Shown here: piece after piece, positions 8,416 to 18,336 of the stretch | Layout of the letters: each line of letters opens with the position of its first letter | Numbering within the stretch: the first letter of the stretch is position 1 | NCBI RefSeq assembly: GCF_034424525.1 | Contig: NZ_CP139979.1 | Location: 3,869,001 to 3,933,000 of the forward strand | Direction of reading: 5' to 3' | Source of the DNA: Sphingobium yanoikuyae | Lineage (GTDB): Bacteria; Pseudomonadota; Alphaproteobacteria; Sphingomonadales; Sphingomonadaceae | Length of the DNA stretch: 64,000 bases | The notes under the pieces: model-generated | What the model was told of the DNA's origin: nothing | Seen by the model: the letters and a program-made list of their open reading frames with translations, nothing else | Database searches by the model: none | Program-made: the position numbers and the translations under genes

Positions 8416-10539
8416 TTAAGCGCCGTGCGCAAGCGCCGCGAGCAACAAGAGCGCGACGATATTGGTGATCTTGATCATCGGATTGACCGCCGGGCCGGCG
8501 GTGTCCTTGTAGGGGTCACCGACCGTATCGCCGGTCACCGCGGCCTTGTGCGCCTCGCTGCCCTTGCCGCCATGATGGCCGTCCTCGATATATTTCTTCG
8601 CATTGTCCCAGGCGCCGCCGCCCGACGTCATCGACAGGGCGACGAACAAGCCCGAGACGATGACGCCCAGCAGCAACGCGCCCAGCGCGGCAAAGCCGTT
8701 GGGCACGCCTGCCACCGCCGCGATGATGAAATAGACCGCAATGGGCGCCAGCACCGGCAGCAGCGAAGGGATGATCATCTCCTTGATCGCGGCGCGGGTG
8801 ACGAGGTCGACGGTGCGGGCATAATTGGGGCGCGACGTCCCTTCCATGATGCCCTTGTTGGTGGCGAACTGGTCGCGCACATCCTTGACCACGTCGCCAG
8901 CCGCGCGGCCGACCGCCGTCATCCCCATCGCGCCGAATAGATAGGGCAACAGCGCGCCCAGCAGCAGGCCGACGATGACATAGGGGTTGGACAGGCTGAA
9001 ATCGACCGGCTCGGTAAGGCCGAGCGCGGAATTGTAGAATTTGAGATCCTCCGTATAGGCGCCGAACAGCACCAGCGCAGCGAGGCCCGCCGACCCGATG
9101 GCATAGCCCTTGGTCACCGCCTTGGTGGTGTTGCCCACAGCATCCAGTGCGTCGGTCTTCACCCGAACGCTGTCGTCGAGATGCGCCATTTCGGCGATGC
9201 CGCCGGCATTGTCGGTGACCGGCCCATAGGCGTCCAATGCGACGACCATGCCGGCCAGCGCCAGCATGGCGGTGGCGGCAAAGGCGATGCCGATCAGGCC
9301 CGCCAGCTGATAGGCGACGATGATGCCGATCACGATCACGATCGTCGGCAGCGCGGTCGATTCTAGGCTGATGGCGAGGCCCTGAATGACATTGGTGCCA
9401 TGGCCGGTTTCCGATGCCTTGGCGATCGAGCGGACCGGGCGGTAATTCGTGCCGGTATAATATTCGGTGATGACGACCAGCAGGCCGGTGACGGCAAGCC
9501 CCACCATCATCGACCAGAACAGCGCCATGCCGGTATAACCGCCAACGCCGTCGAGATCGGTGCCGAACGGCGTGCTGAGGTCACCCAGCGTATAATGGGT
9601 AACGAACCAGAGCGCCGGGATCGACAGGATCGCGGTGGTCCAGAAGCCCTTGTAGAGCGCACCCATGATCGACTGGCTGGCGCCGAGGCGGACCATATAG
9701 GTGCCGATGATCGAGGTGATGATGCACACCCCGCCAACGATCAGCGGCAACGCCATCAAGCGCATCAGGAAGGCGTTGTCGACGCCGGTTACCAGCAATG
9801 CGGTCAGCACCATGGTGGCGCCGACGGTAACGACATAGGTTTCGAACAGGTCGGCCGCCATGCCGGCGCAGTCACCGACATTGTCGCCGACATTGTCCGC
9901 GATCACCGCCGGGTTGCGCGGGTCATCCTCCGGGATGCCGGCCTCCACCTTGCCGACCAGATCAGCGCCAACATCGGCCGCCTTGGTGAAGATGCCGCCG
10001 CCCAGTCGCGCGAAGATGGAGATGAGGCTGGCGCCGAAGGCGAGAGCGACCAGGCTGTCGATCACCAGACGGTCATCGGGGGCATGGCCGGCCGGGCCGG
10101 TCAGATACCAGAAGAAGGTGCTGATCGCGAGCAAGGCAAGCCCCGCCACCAGCATGCCGGTGATCGCGCCGGCGCGGAAGGCGACGGTGAGACCGCTCTG
10201 CAACGTGCCGCGCGACGCCTCTGCCGTGCGCACATTGGCGCGGACCGAGATGTTCATGCCGATGAAACCGGCCGCGCCCGACAGCATCGCGCCGATCAGG
10301 AAGCCGATGGCAGAGGTTATCCCCAAAAAGAGGAAGACGAGGACGGCCGCGACGATGCCGACCACCGCAATGGTGGTATATTGGCGGCCGAGATAGGCCT
10401 TCGCCCCTTCCTGGATCGCTCCCGCAATCGCCTGCATGGTTTCATTGCCCGCCGGCGCGGCGAGCACCTGCCGACTGGTGAAAAGCCCGTAGAGCACGGC
10501 CAGCAGGCCGCACCCTATGGCGATATAGACTATCTGCAT
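8416..10539 (-). CDS. hppA: Membrane-bound proton-translocating pyrophosphatase (K+-insensitive type)
   Basis: This inner-membrane enzyme couples hydrolysis of pyrophosphate to proton export. The start ATG at 10539 follows a GAGGAAC ribosome-binding site and gives 707 residues, the usual family size with about 16 membrane spans; an upstream in-frame ATG at 10659 adds a non-membrane leader and is not preferred. The pyrophosphate/Mg site is visible as [20 protein letters not shown] and [20 protein letters not shown], and again near the C-terminus ([20 protein letters not shown]). The motif [17 protein letters not shown] has Lys where K+-dependent enzymes have Ala, which marks the K+-independent H+-pumping subfamily. 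It ends the hisG-hisD-nusB-thiL run, after a gap of about 230 bp. Confidence 0.96.
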   Translation of the reverse strand: MQIVYIAIGCGLLAVLYGLFTSRQVLAAPAGNETMQAIAGAIQEGAKAYLGRQYTTIAVVGIVAAVLVFLFLGITSAIGFLIGAMLSGAAGFIGMNISVRANVRTAEASRGTLQSGLTVAFRAGAITGMLVAGLALLAISTFFWYLTGPAGHAPDDRLVIDSLVALAFGASLISIFARLGGGIFTKAADVGADLVGKVEAGIPEDDPRNPAVIADNVGDNVGDCAGMAADLFETYVVTVGATMVLTALLVTGVDNAFLMRLMALPLIVGGVCIITSIIGTYMVRLGASQSIMGALYKGFWTTAILSIPALWFVTHYTLGDLSTPFGTDLDGVGGYTGMALFWSMMVGLAVTGLLVVITEYYTGTNYRPVRSIAKASETGHGTNVIQGLAISLESTALPTIVIVIGIIVAYQLAGLIGIAFAATAMLALAGMVVALDAYGPVTDNAGGIAEMAHLDDSVRVKTDALDAVGNTTKAVTKGYAIGSAGLAALVLFGAYTEDLKFYNSALGLTEPVDFSLSNPYVIVGLLLGALLPYLFGAMGMTAVGRAAGDVVKDVRDQFATNKGIMEGTSRPNYARTVDLVTRAAIKEMIIPSLLPVLAPIAVYFIIAAVAGVPNGFAALGALLLGVIVSGLFVALSMTSGGGAWDNAKKYIEDGHHGGKGSEAHKAAVTGDTVGDPYKDTAGPAVNPMIKITNIVALLLLAALAHGA

Positions 10540-10766
10540 GCTTGTTCCTCTCCCCCTATTGTTGCTGTCATCGATCGCTCCGCAGGGAATGACGGGCGGG
10601 CGAAGGGCGCAACAGCGGGCGGCCGGACGGGCGAGGTCCGGCATCGGGCACCGCGTCAATCAGCAACAGGGCGATGCGCATCGGGCGCTCCAACCGGCTG
10701 AGAATAGGGTCAGGGGAAGCTACAGTTCAGGCGGCGCGCGTCAAGCCGGTAGCGCAATGATCGAGA

Positions 10767-11684
10767 TCAACCATGTTCCCAGCCGAGCCTATCGGGCAGC
10801 GGCATGACCGCACCGTCGATCAGCAGGGTCAGGCCCGCCCCTTCCGCGAAACAGCCGACCGGGATCGCCCGCACCGGCGGCGACACGCCGGGCGGCAGGG
10901 CAAAGAGCAGTTCATAATCGTCGCCGGCGCGTGCCGCAGCGAGTTGGATCGCGGTACTGGCGCCGCGCACGCTTTCTAGTGCGGGCGAAAGCGGAATATG
11001 ATCGATGGTGACGGCGAGGTTGCTGGCTGCGCCCATGCGGGCAGCGTCGATCAGCAGTCCGTCGGACAGGTCCATCATCGCACTCGCGACGCGAGCGAGC
11101 AAGGCGCCCTCAGCCAGACGCGGGCGCGGGCGGCGATAGGCGGCGACCAGCGGGCCGGATGCGGCGGGATCGGCACGGGCAAGATCGAGGCCGATGCCGG
11201 CATCGCCGACCGGCCCGGTGACATAAAGACGGTCGCCAGCCCGCGCGCCGGCACGGCTTGGGACTGGATCGCTGGTCGCCTGACCAATGGCAGTCAGGCT
11301 GTAACTGCGCGGTGCGCCTGTCGGCATGCTGACCGTATCGCCGCCGAGCAGCGGCATGGCGTGGCGCTCCAGCGCCTCGCCCAGACCTTCGAGGAAAGCC
11401 GCGTCCCAGCCATCGTCGCCCGACAGGCTGTAGTTGAGCAGGCAGCCCATGGGCTTCGCGCCCTTGGCGGCGAGGTCGGACAGATTCACCGCCGCCAGTT
11501 TCCAGCCGATATCGGCCGGCGGATCGGTAGGGAGATAATGGACGCCCTCGACCATCGTGTCGCTGGTGAGGATGAGGCGCGTGGCGCCGACCGGCAGCAC
11601 CGCGACATCGTCCTGCAACCCCTGCGCGGCAGGATCATGCGCGAGCAAGCGCAGCAGGGTAAGGAAGCGGGATTCGGCGGACAT
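10767..11684 (-). CDS. thiL: Thiamine-monophosphate kinase
   Basis: This 305-residue enzyme phosphorylates thiamine monophosphate to thiamine diphosphate with ATP, the last step of cofactor synthesis. It belongs to the PurM-like ATP-binding fold. Motifs include DDVAVLPVG near residues 25-33, LTSDTMVEGVHYLP, KLAAVNLSDLAAKGAKP and the MMDLSDGLLIDA loop near residue 205. The start ATG gives MSAESRFL, which matches the usual short N-terminus. It follows nusB in the leftward run, with a REP-like palindrome between them, so some transcripts may be processed there. Confidence 0.95.
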   Translation of the reverse strand: MSAESRFLTLLRLLAHDPAAQGLQDDVAVLPVGATRLILTSDTMVEGVHYLPTDPPADIGWKLAAVNLSDLAAKGAKPMGCLLNYSLSGDDGWDAAFLEGLGEALERHAMPLLGGDTVSMPTGAPRSYSLTAIGQATSDPVPSRAGARAGDRLYVTGPVGDAGIGLDLARADPAASGPLVAAYRRPRPRLAEGALLARVASAMMDLSDGLLIDAARMGAASNLAVTIDHIPLSPALESVRGASTAIQLAAARAGDDYELLFALPPGVSPPVRAIPVGCFAEGAGLTLLIDGAVMPLPDRLGWEHG

Positions 11685-11705
11685 GGCTCCCTTCCTGAAA
11701 TAAAT

Positions 11706-11779
11706 CCGTTCGGTTCGAGCCCGTCGAGAACCGACTGGCGCGACGGCCGCGTTTCTCGACTTCGCTCGAAACGAACGGG
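11706..11779. repeat. REP-like palindrome between nusB and thiL
   Basis: The left arm CCGTTCGGTTCGAGC...GTCGAGAA and the right arm TTCTCGAC..GCTCGAAACGAACGG form an imperfect long palindrome of about 25-bp arms around a GC-rich loop. A related element lies at 12261-12311, on the other side of nusB. Sequences built on CCGTTCGTTTCGAGC and GTCGAGAA are repeated in many sphingomonad genomes (from memory), as expected of extragenic REP elements. Confidence 0.7.
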
Positions 11780-11786
11780 GGTAAAC

Positions 11787-12233
11787 CTATTTCCGCACAT
11801 CCTTCGACACGCCGTCGAGCAGGCCGTTGACGAAGCCGGCTTCGCGCTTGTCGTAGAAGGCGTGGGCGACGTCGACATATTCGCTGATGACGGTGCCGGT
11901 CGCGACATCCTGACGGGCGAGCAGTTCATAGGTGCCCGCGCGCAGGATCTGGCGCATCGGCTTGTCGAGGCGGTCGAGGGTCCAGCCGCTCGACAGGCGC
12001 GCACTGATCAGCCCATCAATCTCGGCGCGGCGGCGATCGACGCCCGACACGACGTCATCGAAGAAATTCTGCTCAGCTTCGGCATAGGTCACGTCCTCGA
12101 TCGTCGCGCCCAGGCGATGTTCGTGGAATTCATGCAGCAGCAGATGGAGCGGCGTGCCCTCCATTTCGAGCTGGTAGAGCGCCTGGACCGCGGCGAGGCG
12201 CGCGGCGGAGCGGGATTTGGAGCGGTCGTTCAT
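11787..12233 (-). CDS. nusB: Transcription antitermination factor NusB
   Basis: This 148-residue RNA-binding protein joins NusE (S10) on boxA RNA to allow antitermination in rRNA operons. The protein is all-helical and shows family signatures: RSAARLAAVQALYQLEMEG at the N-terminus and a C-terminal section ending in YVDVAHAFYDKREAGFVNGL. It lies between hisD and thiL. REP-like palindromes sit on both sides, so it is boxed by mRNA secondary structure. Confidence 0.95.
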   Translation of the reverse strand: MNDRSKSRSAARLAAVQALYQLEMEGTPLHLLLHEFHEHRLGATIEDVTYAEAEQNFFDDVVSGVDRRRAEIDGLISARLSSGWTLDRLDKPMRQILRAGTYELLARQDVATGTVISEYVDVAHAFYDKREAGFVNGLLDGVSKDVRK

Positions 12234-12260
12234 GCGGCTTTCTAATCCGTGAATATCATG

Positions 12261-12311
12261 CCTGTCGAGAAGCCCGCATAACCGGTTCTCGACAGGCTCG
12301 AACCGAACGGG
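12261..12311. repeat. REP-like palindrome between hisD and nusB
   Basis: CCTGTCGAGAA (12261-12271) and TTCTCGACAGG (12286-12296) form a perfect 11-bp inverted repeat with a 14-base loop, followed by CTCGAACCGAACGGG. It shares the TCGAGAA and GAACGG core with the element at 11706-11779 and belongs to the same family. Confidence 0.7.
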
Positions 12312-12317
12312 AAGAAA

Positions 12318-13604
12318 TCAGAGCCGCAGCGCGACCGATGCGGCGTGAGCGGGCAGCCCTTCCGCCTCCGCAAGCGCGACGGCCGCGGGGCCGATCGCCT
12401 GGATCGCGTCAGGGGTAAGGCCAAGAAAACTGGTGCGCTTCATGAAATCGAGCACCGAAAGCCCCGAGGAGAAGCGCGCGCGGCGACCGGTCGGCAGCAC
12501 ATGGTTGGGGCCAGCGACATAATCGCCCACCGCCTCGGGCGTCATACGGCCAAGGAAGACCGAGCCGGCGTGGCGGACCTGCGCGAAATAGCGGTCGGGA
12601 TCGTCGACAGCGAGTTCAAGATGCTCGGGCGCGAGTCGATCGACCAGCGGCATCGCTTCATCCAGGTCGCGCACCAGAATGATCGCGCCATTGGCGGCCC
12701 AGCTGGTGGTGGCGACGGCCTGCGTCGACAGCAGCGGCAGGCGGCGCATCACCGCCTGTTCGACGGCATCGGCAAAGGCGGCATCGTCGGTGAACAGGAT
12801 CGACTGGCTGGTCGGGTCATGTTCCGACTGGCTCAGGAGATCGGCGGCGATCCAGTCGGCATCGTTCTGGCCATCCGCGACGACCACGATTTCGGACGGG
12901 CCGGCAACCATGTCGATGCCGACCACGCCGTAAAGTTGGCGCTTGGCTTCCGCGACCCAGGCATTGCCGGGGCCGGTGATGACGTCGACCGGCTTGATGC
13001 GATCGGTGCCATAGGCCAGCGCGGCGACGGCCTGCGCACCACCGACACGCCAGATTTCCTCGATCCCCGCGATCTGGGCAGCGGCCAGCACCAGCGGGTT
13101 GATCTCGCCTTTCGGCGTCGGTGTCACCATGGCGATGCGCTGCACGCCCGCGACCTTGGCCGGGATGACGTTCATCAGCAGCGAGCTGGGATAGGCGGCG
13201 CGGCCACCCGGCACATAGAGGCCAGCCGCATCCACCGCGGTCCAGCGCGCGCCGAGGCGCACGCCGGCGGCGTCGATACCGTCACTATCCACCGGCCTTT
13301 GCTTTTCATGATAGGCAGTGATGCGCGCGGCCGCGAGTTCGAGCGCATCGCGCAGCGGCGTAGACAGGCCATCGAGCGCGGCGCGGCAATCGGCCGGGTC
13401 GACCGCCCAGCCGCTGACATCCAGATCATGATGGTCGAAGCGGCTGGTATAATCGGCGAGCGCGGTGTCGCCATGGGCGCGCACGGCCTTCAGGATGGCG
13501 CTGACGTCGCGCGACACATCCTCGTCCGCCTCGCGCCGGGCATCGACCAGGGCGGTGAAATCGGCGGCGAAGCCGGCGGCCTTGCTGTCGAGCCTAAGCG
13601 GCAT
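12318..13604 (-). CDS. hisD: Histidinol dehydrogenase
   Basis: This 428-residue zinc enzyme oxidises L-histidinol to L-histidine in two NAD-linked steps, the end of histidine synthesis. Seen are the NAD-fold region ([19 protein letters not shown], then [16 protein letters not shown]), the signature around [15 protein letters not shown], the metal ligand region [16 protein letters not shown] and the catalytic Glu-His in [10 protein letters not shown]. The start overlaps the 3' end of hisG by 11 bp, so the two are translationally coupled. Confidence 0.97.
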   Translation of the reverse strand: MPLRLDSKAAGFAADFTALVDARREADEDVSRDVSAILKAVRAHGDTALADYTSRFDHHDLDVSGWAVDPADCRAALDGLSTPLRDALELAAARITAYHEKQRPVDSDGIDAAGVRLGARWTAVDAAGLYVPGGRAAYPSSLLMNVIPAKVAGVQRIAMVTPTPKGEINPLVLAAAQIAGIEEIWRVGGAQAVAALAYGTDRIKPVDVITGPGNAWVAEAKRQLYGVVGIDMVAGPSEIVVVADGQNDADWIAADLLSQSEHDPTSQSILFTDDAAFADAVEQAVMRRLPLLSTQAVATTSWAANGAIILVRDLDEAMPLVDRLAPEHLELAVDDPDRYFAQVRHAGSVFLGRMTPEAVGDYVAGPNHVLPTGRRARFSSGLSVLDFMKRTSFLGLTPDAIQAIGPAAVALAEAEGLPAHAASVALRL

Positions 13605-14256
13605 CGCGCACCTCCACGGCCTTGCGGAACGCCTCCACCAGCGTGGTGAGATCGGCCGAACGCATCTTGTAGGCGGCGCGATTGACGATCAGCCGCGCCG
13701 AAACCGGCATGATGATCGCGGTTTCAACGAGGCCATTGGCCTTGAGCGTGGCGCCCGAGGACACAAGATCGACGATGCGACGCGACAGGCCGAGCGAGGG
13801 CGCCAGTTCCATCGCGCCATTCAGCTTGACGCATTCGGCCTGAAGCCCGCGCGCCTCATAATATTTGCGGGTGAGATGCGGATATTTGGTGGCGACACGG
13901 ACATGGCTCATCGCCGCCTGATCCTCGTCGCCCGCATCCGCCGGCTCGGCGACCGACAGGCGGCAATGGCCGATATTGAGGTCCACCGGAGCGTAAAGTT
14001 CGGAATAATCGAACTCATCGACCACGTCGGAACCGACAATGCCGATCTGGGCTGCGCCATGGGCGACGAAGGTCGCCACGTCAAAGGCGCGCACGCGGAT
14101 GATCGACACGTCGGGCCGGTTGGTGGCGAAGCGCAGCGCGCGGCTCTTCTTGTCATGAAATTCCGCCTCCGGTTCGATACCGGCTTTGGCGAGCAGGGGC
14201 AGCGCCTCTTCGAGGATGCGGCCCTTGGGGATGGCGAAGGTGATCGGGCGAGTCAT
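13594..14256 (-). CDS. hisG: ATP phosphoribosyltransferase, short form
   Basis: This enzyme catalyses the first step of histidine synthesis, joining ATP and PRPP. At 220 residues it is the short form (HisG-S), which lacks the C-terminal regulatory ACT-like domain and normally needs HisZ as a partner; no hisZ is present in this window. The N-terminus [20 protein letters not shown] and the segment [16 protein letters not shown] (PRPP-binding region) are typical. It is the promoter-proximal gene of the leftward hisG-hisD run. Confidence 0.96.
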   Translation of the reverse strand: MTRPITFAIPKGRILEEALPLLAKAGIEPEAEFHDKKSRALRFATNRPDVSIIRVRAFDVATFVAHGAAQIGIVGSDVVDEFDYSELYAPVDLNIGHCRLSVAEPADAGDEDQAAMSHVRVATKYPHLTRKYYEARGLQAECVKLNGAMELAPSLGLSRRIVDLVSSGATLKANGLVETAIIMPVSARLIVNRAAYKMRSADLTTLVEAFRKAVEVRDAA

Positions 14257-14321
14257 GACCGGCGGGCCTTAGCCATCGACGCGCCAAAGCACAAGATTTT
14301 CGGGGCAGGAAGGACGGAAGC

Positions 14322-15785
14322 TCAGCCCCAGAAGCGCCTTGTGTCGAGCAGAGAGGCATAGGCCTTTTCGGCGCGGCGCAGCAGACGGCGCTGCGCCTTG
14401 TCATCCGGCGCGGGCAAATCGAAGCCGATACCGGCCGCCGCGAGGGTGGCGGGCGCGGTCGCCAGATCGTTGAGCGCGCCCAGGTCATCCTGTAGCTTTT
14501 CCAGCATGGCGGAAAAGGCCGCATGGCGCCGCTGCTGCTTGTTCTTGGGGAAAAGCGGCGCAAAGAATTCGCTGGCGTAGCGCAGCTTCTTGGCGGCGAT
14601 GCGGGCCTGATGACGCCGCTCGTCGCTGCGCTTGGCAAGATTCTTCCCCTTGTGCTTCAGCCGCTTGCGTCGATCCGACAGGATTTCCGTAGCAAAGGGC
14701 CTGGCAGGCGCATGCAGCAACGCGGCATCGGCCGGTCGGCTACACCAGTCGCCCAGCGCCAGCCATTCGGCCAGATCCAGCATCAGGATTCGGGTCTCGC
14801 GTGCCTGCAGGCGGAGTTCGGCGTCGGCCAGCGCTTCCGCCCGGACAAGCGCGAGGCGGGCGGCGGCATCGTCGGGCAGACTGGGTAGCAGCACGTCGAT
14901 ATTGCGGACCCGGCCAAGCGTGGCAGCCAGTGCGCGCAGACCATCCTTGAGCGGCGCGAGTGCCGGATCGCCCGCCAGCACCGGCGCAAAGATCGACAGC
15001 GCCGAGCGCAGTCGGCGCAGCCCCACCCGCGCCTGATGCAGAGCGCCCGGCGCACCGGTGGTGAACAGCAGATCCTCGTTCAGGCGGAATTGGCGGATGC
15101 AGCCTTGGGCGATGGCTCGAAAGGCCTGCTCGACGGTTGCGTCGGGCGCGATCGCAATGGGTTCAGCCTTTGCCGGCTTGCGCCGTTCCTTCGCGAGCAG
15201 GGCATAGCCGCGCTCCGACTTGGAGCGCATGCCCAGACGCAGCGGCACCAGATCGTTGAGCTGGCGGGCCATCGAAAAAAGCAGGGCCGGTTCACCCGAC
15301 AATAATTCCAGTTCCACCTCTGCCAGCGGGGTGGCACGACGGCCGACCCGAACCCGGCCGATGTCGATCGCGCATTCGACCCCCTGCCCGTCTCGATTGA
15401 GCCGATGCACGGTGCGTTCGATATCGGTGACGAAAATCTTGTCGGCGGTCGCGACAGTGGCGGCGCCGACGGCCCGATCGAGCGGATCGGGAATCGCATC
15501 GAACAGCGGGACATTACCCTCGACCGGCTTTTCCCATTCCGAGCGGGCGAAGAGGCCAGCCGCCCTGCCGCCATCGGCCTTGATCGTCTGAACATGGGCA
15601 CGCCCCTTGCGCCGGACGCGCAAGGAAAAGCCCGCACGGTGCAGATCGAGCGCGGGCGTATCGAAATAGGTCGCAACCAGATGGGCCGCCTGGCCCTTCT
15701 GCCCCGCGAACAGCGGTGCATCGGCCAGCAGGGCGCGATCGGCCGGATCAAATTCCAGTTTCAGCTCGACTTCGCGGTTGTCCAT
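14322..15785 (-). CDS. CYTH-CHAD domain protein (probable inorganic triphosphatase)
   Basis: The 487-residue protein has two domains. Residues 1 to about 200 form a CYTH domain with the ExExK signature REVELKLEF at the very start, a tunnel fold that binds triphosphate and divalent metal. Residues from about 215 to the end form a CHAD domain with conserved histidines in LHQARVGLRRLRSALSIF and RRHQARIAAKKLRYASEFF, which bind polyphosphate. E. coli YgiF has this architecture and is an inorganic triphosphatase. It may also associate with polyphosphate granules. It stands alone between hisG and mnmA. Confidence 0.9.
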   Translation of the reverse strand: MDNREVELKLEFDPADRALLADAPLFAGQKGQAAHLVATYFDTPALDLHRAGFSLRVRRKGRAHVQTIKADGGRAAGLFARSEWEKPVEGNVPLFDAIPDPLDRAVGAATVATADKIFVTDIERTVHRLNRDGQGVECAIDIGRVRVGRRATPLAEVELELLSGEPALLFSMARQLNDLVPLRLGMRSKSERGYALLAKERRKPAKAEPIAIAPDATVEQAFRAIAQGCIRQFRLNEDLLFTTGAPGALHQARVGLRRLRSALSIFAPVLAGDPALAPLKDGLRALAATLGRVRNIDVLLPSLPDDAAARLALVRAEALADAELRLQARETRILMLDLAEWLALGDWCSRPADAALLHAPARPFATEILSDRRKRLKHKGKNLAKRSDERRHQARIAAKKLRYASEFFAPLFPKNKQQRRHAAFSAMLEKLQDDLGALNDLATAPATLAAAGIGFDLPAPDDKAQRRLLRRAEKAYASLLDTRRFWG

Positions 15786-15886
15786 CCGTGCGCCCCTTGT
15801 TGCGAGCGGTGCCGCCAGGGCGGGGACGCTAGATCGAATCGGGCGCGAAAGGAAATATAAATGTCACAATTGGCCGTGCCGCCGGC

Positions 15887-16993
15887 TCAGGCGGCCTCGG
15901 CCAGCGCAGCTTCGGTCGCGGCGATCCAGCCTCCGCCCAGCACCTGATCGCCGGCATAGAGAACCGCCGCCTGCCCTGGCGCGACACCATATTCGGGCGC
16001 GTCGAAGATCAGTCGGTCTCCTTCCAGACGCGCGGGAACAGGCTTGGCCATGGAGCGGACCTTGGCTGTCAGCGGCCCGGTGAAATCCCGACCGAGCCAG
16101 TTGATGTCGCTGAGGCGTGCGCCCGACACAGCCAGCGCAACCTTCGGCCCGACGATCACCCGCCGTCCTTCGGCATCGAGCCGCACGACATAGAGCGGTT
16201 CGGCCTGGCCGCCGATCTCCAGCCCCTTGCGCTGGCCGACCGTATAATGGATCAGCCCCTTGTGCCGGCCCAGCACCCGGCCGTTGACATGGACGATATC
16301 GCCCCCCTCATCCGCATCGGGGCGCAGCTTGCGTACGATCTTGGCATAATCGCCATCGGGCACGAAGCAGATGTCCTGACTGTCAGGCTTCAACGCCACC
16401 GACAGGCCAAGTTCAGCGGCGATTTCGCGCACCTGCGGCTTGGGCAAACCACCCAACGGGAAACGCAGATAGTCGAGCTGGGCCTGAGTCGTGGCGAACA
16501 GGAAATAGCTCTGGTCGCGGGCCGGATCGGCAGCGCGATGCAGTTCCGCGCCCTGCGACCCTTCAACCCGGCGGACATAATGGCCGGTCGCCAGACAGTC
16601 GGCCCCCAGGTCGCGCGCGATCTGGAACAGGTCGGTGAACTTCACCCCCATATTGCATTTCACGCACGGGATCGGGGTGCGGCCGGCCATATATTCATCG
16701 GCAAAGTCGGCGATCACCGAATCGCGAAACTGGCTTTCATAATCAAAGACATAATGCGCAATGCCGATGCGGTCGGCGACGGCGCGCGCATCGCGGATAT
16801 CCTGGCCCGCGCAACAGCTGCCGGTACGGCCGACGGCGGCGCCATGATCGTAAAGCTGGAGCGTCACGCCGATCACTTCGGCGCCAGTCTTCGCGGCGAG
16901 CGCGGCGACGACGCTGCTGTCCACGCCACCGGACATGGCAACGACAATGCGCCGCTGCGAGAGCGGCTCTGGGAGCTGAAATTCGGGCTGCAT
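15887..16993 (-). CDS. mnmA: tRNA-specific 2-thiouridylase MnmA
   Basis: This enzyme adds sulfur to U34 of tRNAs for Lys, Glu and Gln. The start ATG at 16993 gives [20 protein letters not shown] and 368 residues, the family size; the longer in-frame start at 17080 adds an unrelated leader. The PP-loop SGGVDSSV binds ATP. The catalytic cysteines are in [13 protein letters not shown] and [13 protein letters not shown]. The tRNA-binding region includes [10 protein letters not shown]. The C-terminal beta-barrel is present. Confidence 0.96.
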   Translation of the reverse strand: MQPEFQLPEPLSQRRIVVAMSGGVDSSVVAALAAKTGAEVIGVTLQLYDHGAAVGRTGSCCAGQDIRDARAVADRIGIAHYVFDYESQFRDSVIADFADEYMAGRTPIPCVKCNMGVKFTDLFQIARDLGADCLATGHYVRRVEGSQGAELHRAADPARDQSYFLFATTQAQLDYLRFPLGGLPKPQVREIAAELGLSVALKPDSQDICFVPDGDYAKIVRKLRPDADEGGDIVHVNGRVLGRHKGLIHYTVGQRKGLEIGGQAEPLYVVRLDAEGRRVIVGPKVALAVSGARLSDINWLGRDFTGPLTAKVRSMAKPVPARLEGDRLIFDAPEYGVAPGQAAVLYAGDQVLGGGWIAATEAALAEAA

Positions 16994-17523
16994 GGCCGCC
17001 CATATAGTCGCAGGCGGCGCCGCGTTCCAGCATCTTCCCCAAGAGGCGCATCGTTTCGATGACGAAAATGTGTCCGGCATTTACCGGACCTTATCGATTA
17101 GCCCGGTAGAAGCCTGGTCATGGATCTGAGTTTTCTCCGGACAGGCGGGCTGAAACCCGCCCTGACAAGGCCGACAGGCCGGGCACGCGTCCCGGCCTGG
17201 CCTTTCCTGCGGGCGGCTTCGGCTGCGGCGCAGGCGGCCAGTCCCACGGCCCTGGCGGTCGCGGGCGTCCTGCGGGGGCAGGATGGAATGGAGGACTGGA
17301 TTCAGGAACTGGCCGAGGTTTTCGCGCCACGTTCCGACGGCAAGATCGAAGCCGTTCGTCTCGCAGGAAGCTTTAACCCGCTGATCGCGAGCCATTTAGG
17401 GGTGGGGCAAGGATGATGAAGCCTGTGTTTACCTTGGGGCTTTAGCCGATCTTCAGGGCTGATGTGACAACGAGGTTTCGCTGCTGAATTCGGCAACGCC
17501 AATGCCGCTAATTGAGGGTAAAG
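16994..17523. other. 530-bp intergenic region before sciP, with two strong hairpins
   Basis: No confident gene lies here. A 98-residue frame at 17120-17416 is open on the plus strand, but it runs through both hairpins and resembles no known protein. The hairpins are at 17142-17164 (GGCGGG/CCCGCC) and 17169-17202 (AGGCCGGG/CCCGGCCT plus outer pairs, followed by TTT at 17203). They could end a short plus-strand RNA starting near 17090, or fold in the mnmA leader. The right half (17205-17523) should hold the sciP promoter and includes one TTAACCC half-site at 17373, of the kind bound by CtrA. Confidence 0.5.
17169..17205 (+). terminator. Strong GC hairpin followed by TTT upstream of sciP
   Basis: AGGCCGGG (17176-17183) pairs perfectly with CCCGGCCT (17191-17198), with further outer pairing GGCC/GGCC, and TTT follows. 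It looks like an intrinsic terminator on the plus strand, although no confident plus-strand gene precedes it. Confidence 0.45.
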
Positions 17524-17823
17524 ATGATAGAGAACCAGAAAATCAGGCCTGCACAGGTCGTAGGACCGCTCGGCGAACCCCTGACGCTGGAAAATCTGCC
17601 GCCCGTGAACACCACCCGTTGGGTGGTGCGTCGCAAGGCGGAGGTCGTCGCTGCCGTCAATGGGGGCCTGCTGACCGTGGACGAGGCCTGCGCCCGCTAC
17701 AGCCTGACGCTGGAAGAATTTGCCAGCTGGCAGCGGGCGGTGGACCGTTCGGGCATGCATGGCCTGCGCGTCACGCGCATCCAATATTATAAGTCGCTCT
17801 ACGAGCGGCAGCAGAAATATTGA
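17524..17823 (+). CDS. sciP: CtrA inhibitor SciP (DUF1153)
   Basis: This 99-residue helix-turn-helix protein is homologous to Caulobacter SciP, which binds CtrA and CtrA-activated promoters and turns them off early in the cell cycle. The diagnostic order is present: VVGPLGEPLTLENLPPVNTT, then RWVVRRKAEVVAAVNGG, then EACARYSLTLEEFASWQRAV and GLRVTRIQYYK. The ATG at 17524 follows a GAGGG ribosome-binding site; an in-frame TTG at 17512 is possible but less likely. A terminator follows at 17869-17899. Confidence 0.93.
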   Translation: MIENQKIRPAQVVGPLGEPLTLENLPPVNTTRWVVRRKAEVVAAVNGGLLTVDEACARYSLTLEEFASWQRAVDRSGMHGLRVTRIQYYKSLYERQQKY

Positions 17824-17868
17824 GGGATCGGGTGCCGCCGACGGGCGGACACCGTGGAAAATGATGCG

Positions 17869-17902
17869 GGGACCGCCGGACAGACCGTCCGACGGTCCCT
17901 TT
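17869..17902 (+). terminator. Intrinsic terminator after sciP
   Basis: GGGACCGCCGGAC (17869-17881) pairs with GTCCGACGGTCCC (17887-17899) with one mismatch and a 5-base loop, followed by TTT. Confidence 0.7.
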
Positions 17903-18018
17903 CGCGTTGCGGGTCGGGGATGGTTTCCAAGGCGGAATCATTTTGTGCGGGAACGCGAAGCCATGTTCCGGGTTGAATAGCCAGCAAACCCGTTGGGGGT
18001 GTGGTTAAGGAGAGTAAC

Positions 18019-18276
18019 ATGGGCATCATCTTGTGGCTTATCGTCGGCGGCATCATTGGCTGGCTCGCCAGCATGATCATGCGCACGGACGCGCAGCAGG
18101 GCATCTTGCTGAACATCGTCGTCGGCATCGTCGGCGCCTTCATCGGCGGCCTGATCTTCAGTGGCGGCTCGATCAACAATGCCGGACTGACGCTCTACAG
18201 CTTCCTTGTTTCGCTGCTGGGCGCGGTCATCCTGCTGGCGATCGTCAACCTGGTACGGCGCGGATCGGTCCGCTAA
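18019..18276 (+). CDS. GlsB/YeaQ/YmgE family membrane protein
   Basis: This 85-residue protein has three hydrophobic spans separated by Gly-rich turns (MGIILWLIVGGIIGWLASMI, then GILLNIVVGIVGAFIGGLIF, then the C-terminal span). The family is widespread and often stress-induced; its molecular role is not known, despite the older name transglycosylase-associated protein. The ATG at 18019 is preceded by AAGGAGAG. A second, diverged member lies convergently at 18337-18585, and the two share a bidirectional terminator. Confidence 0.9.
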   Translation: MGIILWLIVGGIIGWLASMIMRTDAQQGILLNIVVGIVGAFIGGLIFSGGSINNAGLTLYSFLVSLLGAVILLAIVNLVRRGSVR

Positions 18277-18298
18277 CGACCGGACATGCAATATCAAA

Positions 18299-18333
18299 GG
18301 CCGTGTCCTTCCCAGGAAGGACGCGGCCTTTTT
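18299..18333. terminator. Bidirectional terminator between two GlsB-family genes
   Basis: GGCCGTGTCCTT (18299-18310) and AAGGACGCGGCC (18317-18328) form a 12-bp stem with one mismatch, followed by TTTTT. It lies between convergent genes and can serve both. Confidence 0.85.
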
Positions 18334-18336
18334 GCG

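Noticed and set aside
9400..10701. 433-residue plus-strand ORF opposite hppA
   Set aside because: It is a mirror of the hppA frame, rich in Asp, His, Arg and Gly without motifs, as expected from high GC3 codon use on the opposite strand.
17120..17416. 98-residue ORF upstream of sciP
   Set aside because: It runs through two strong hairpins and matches no known protein; kept only as part of the intergenic description.
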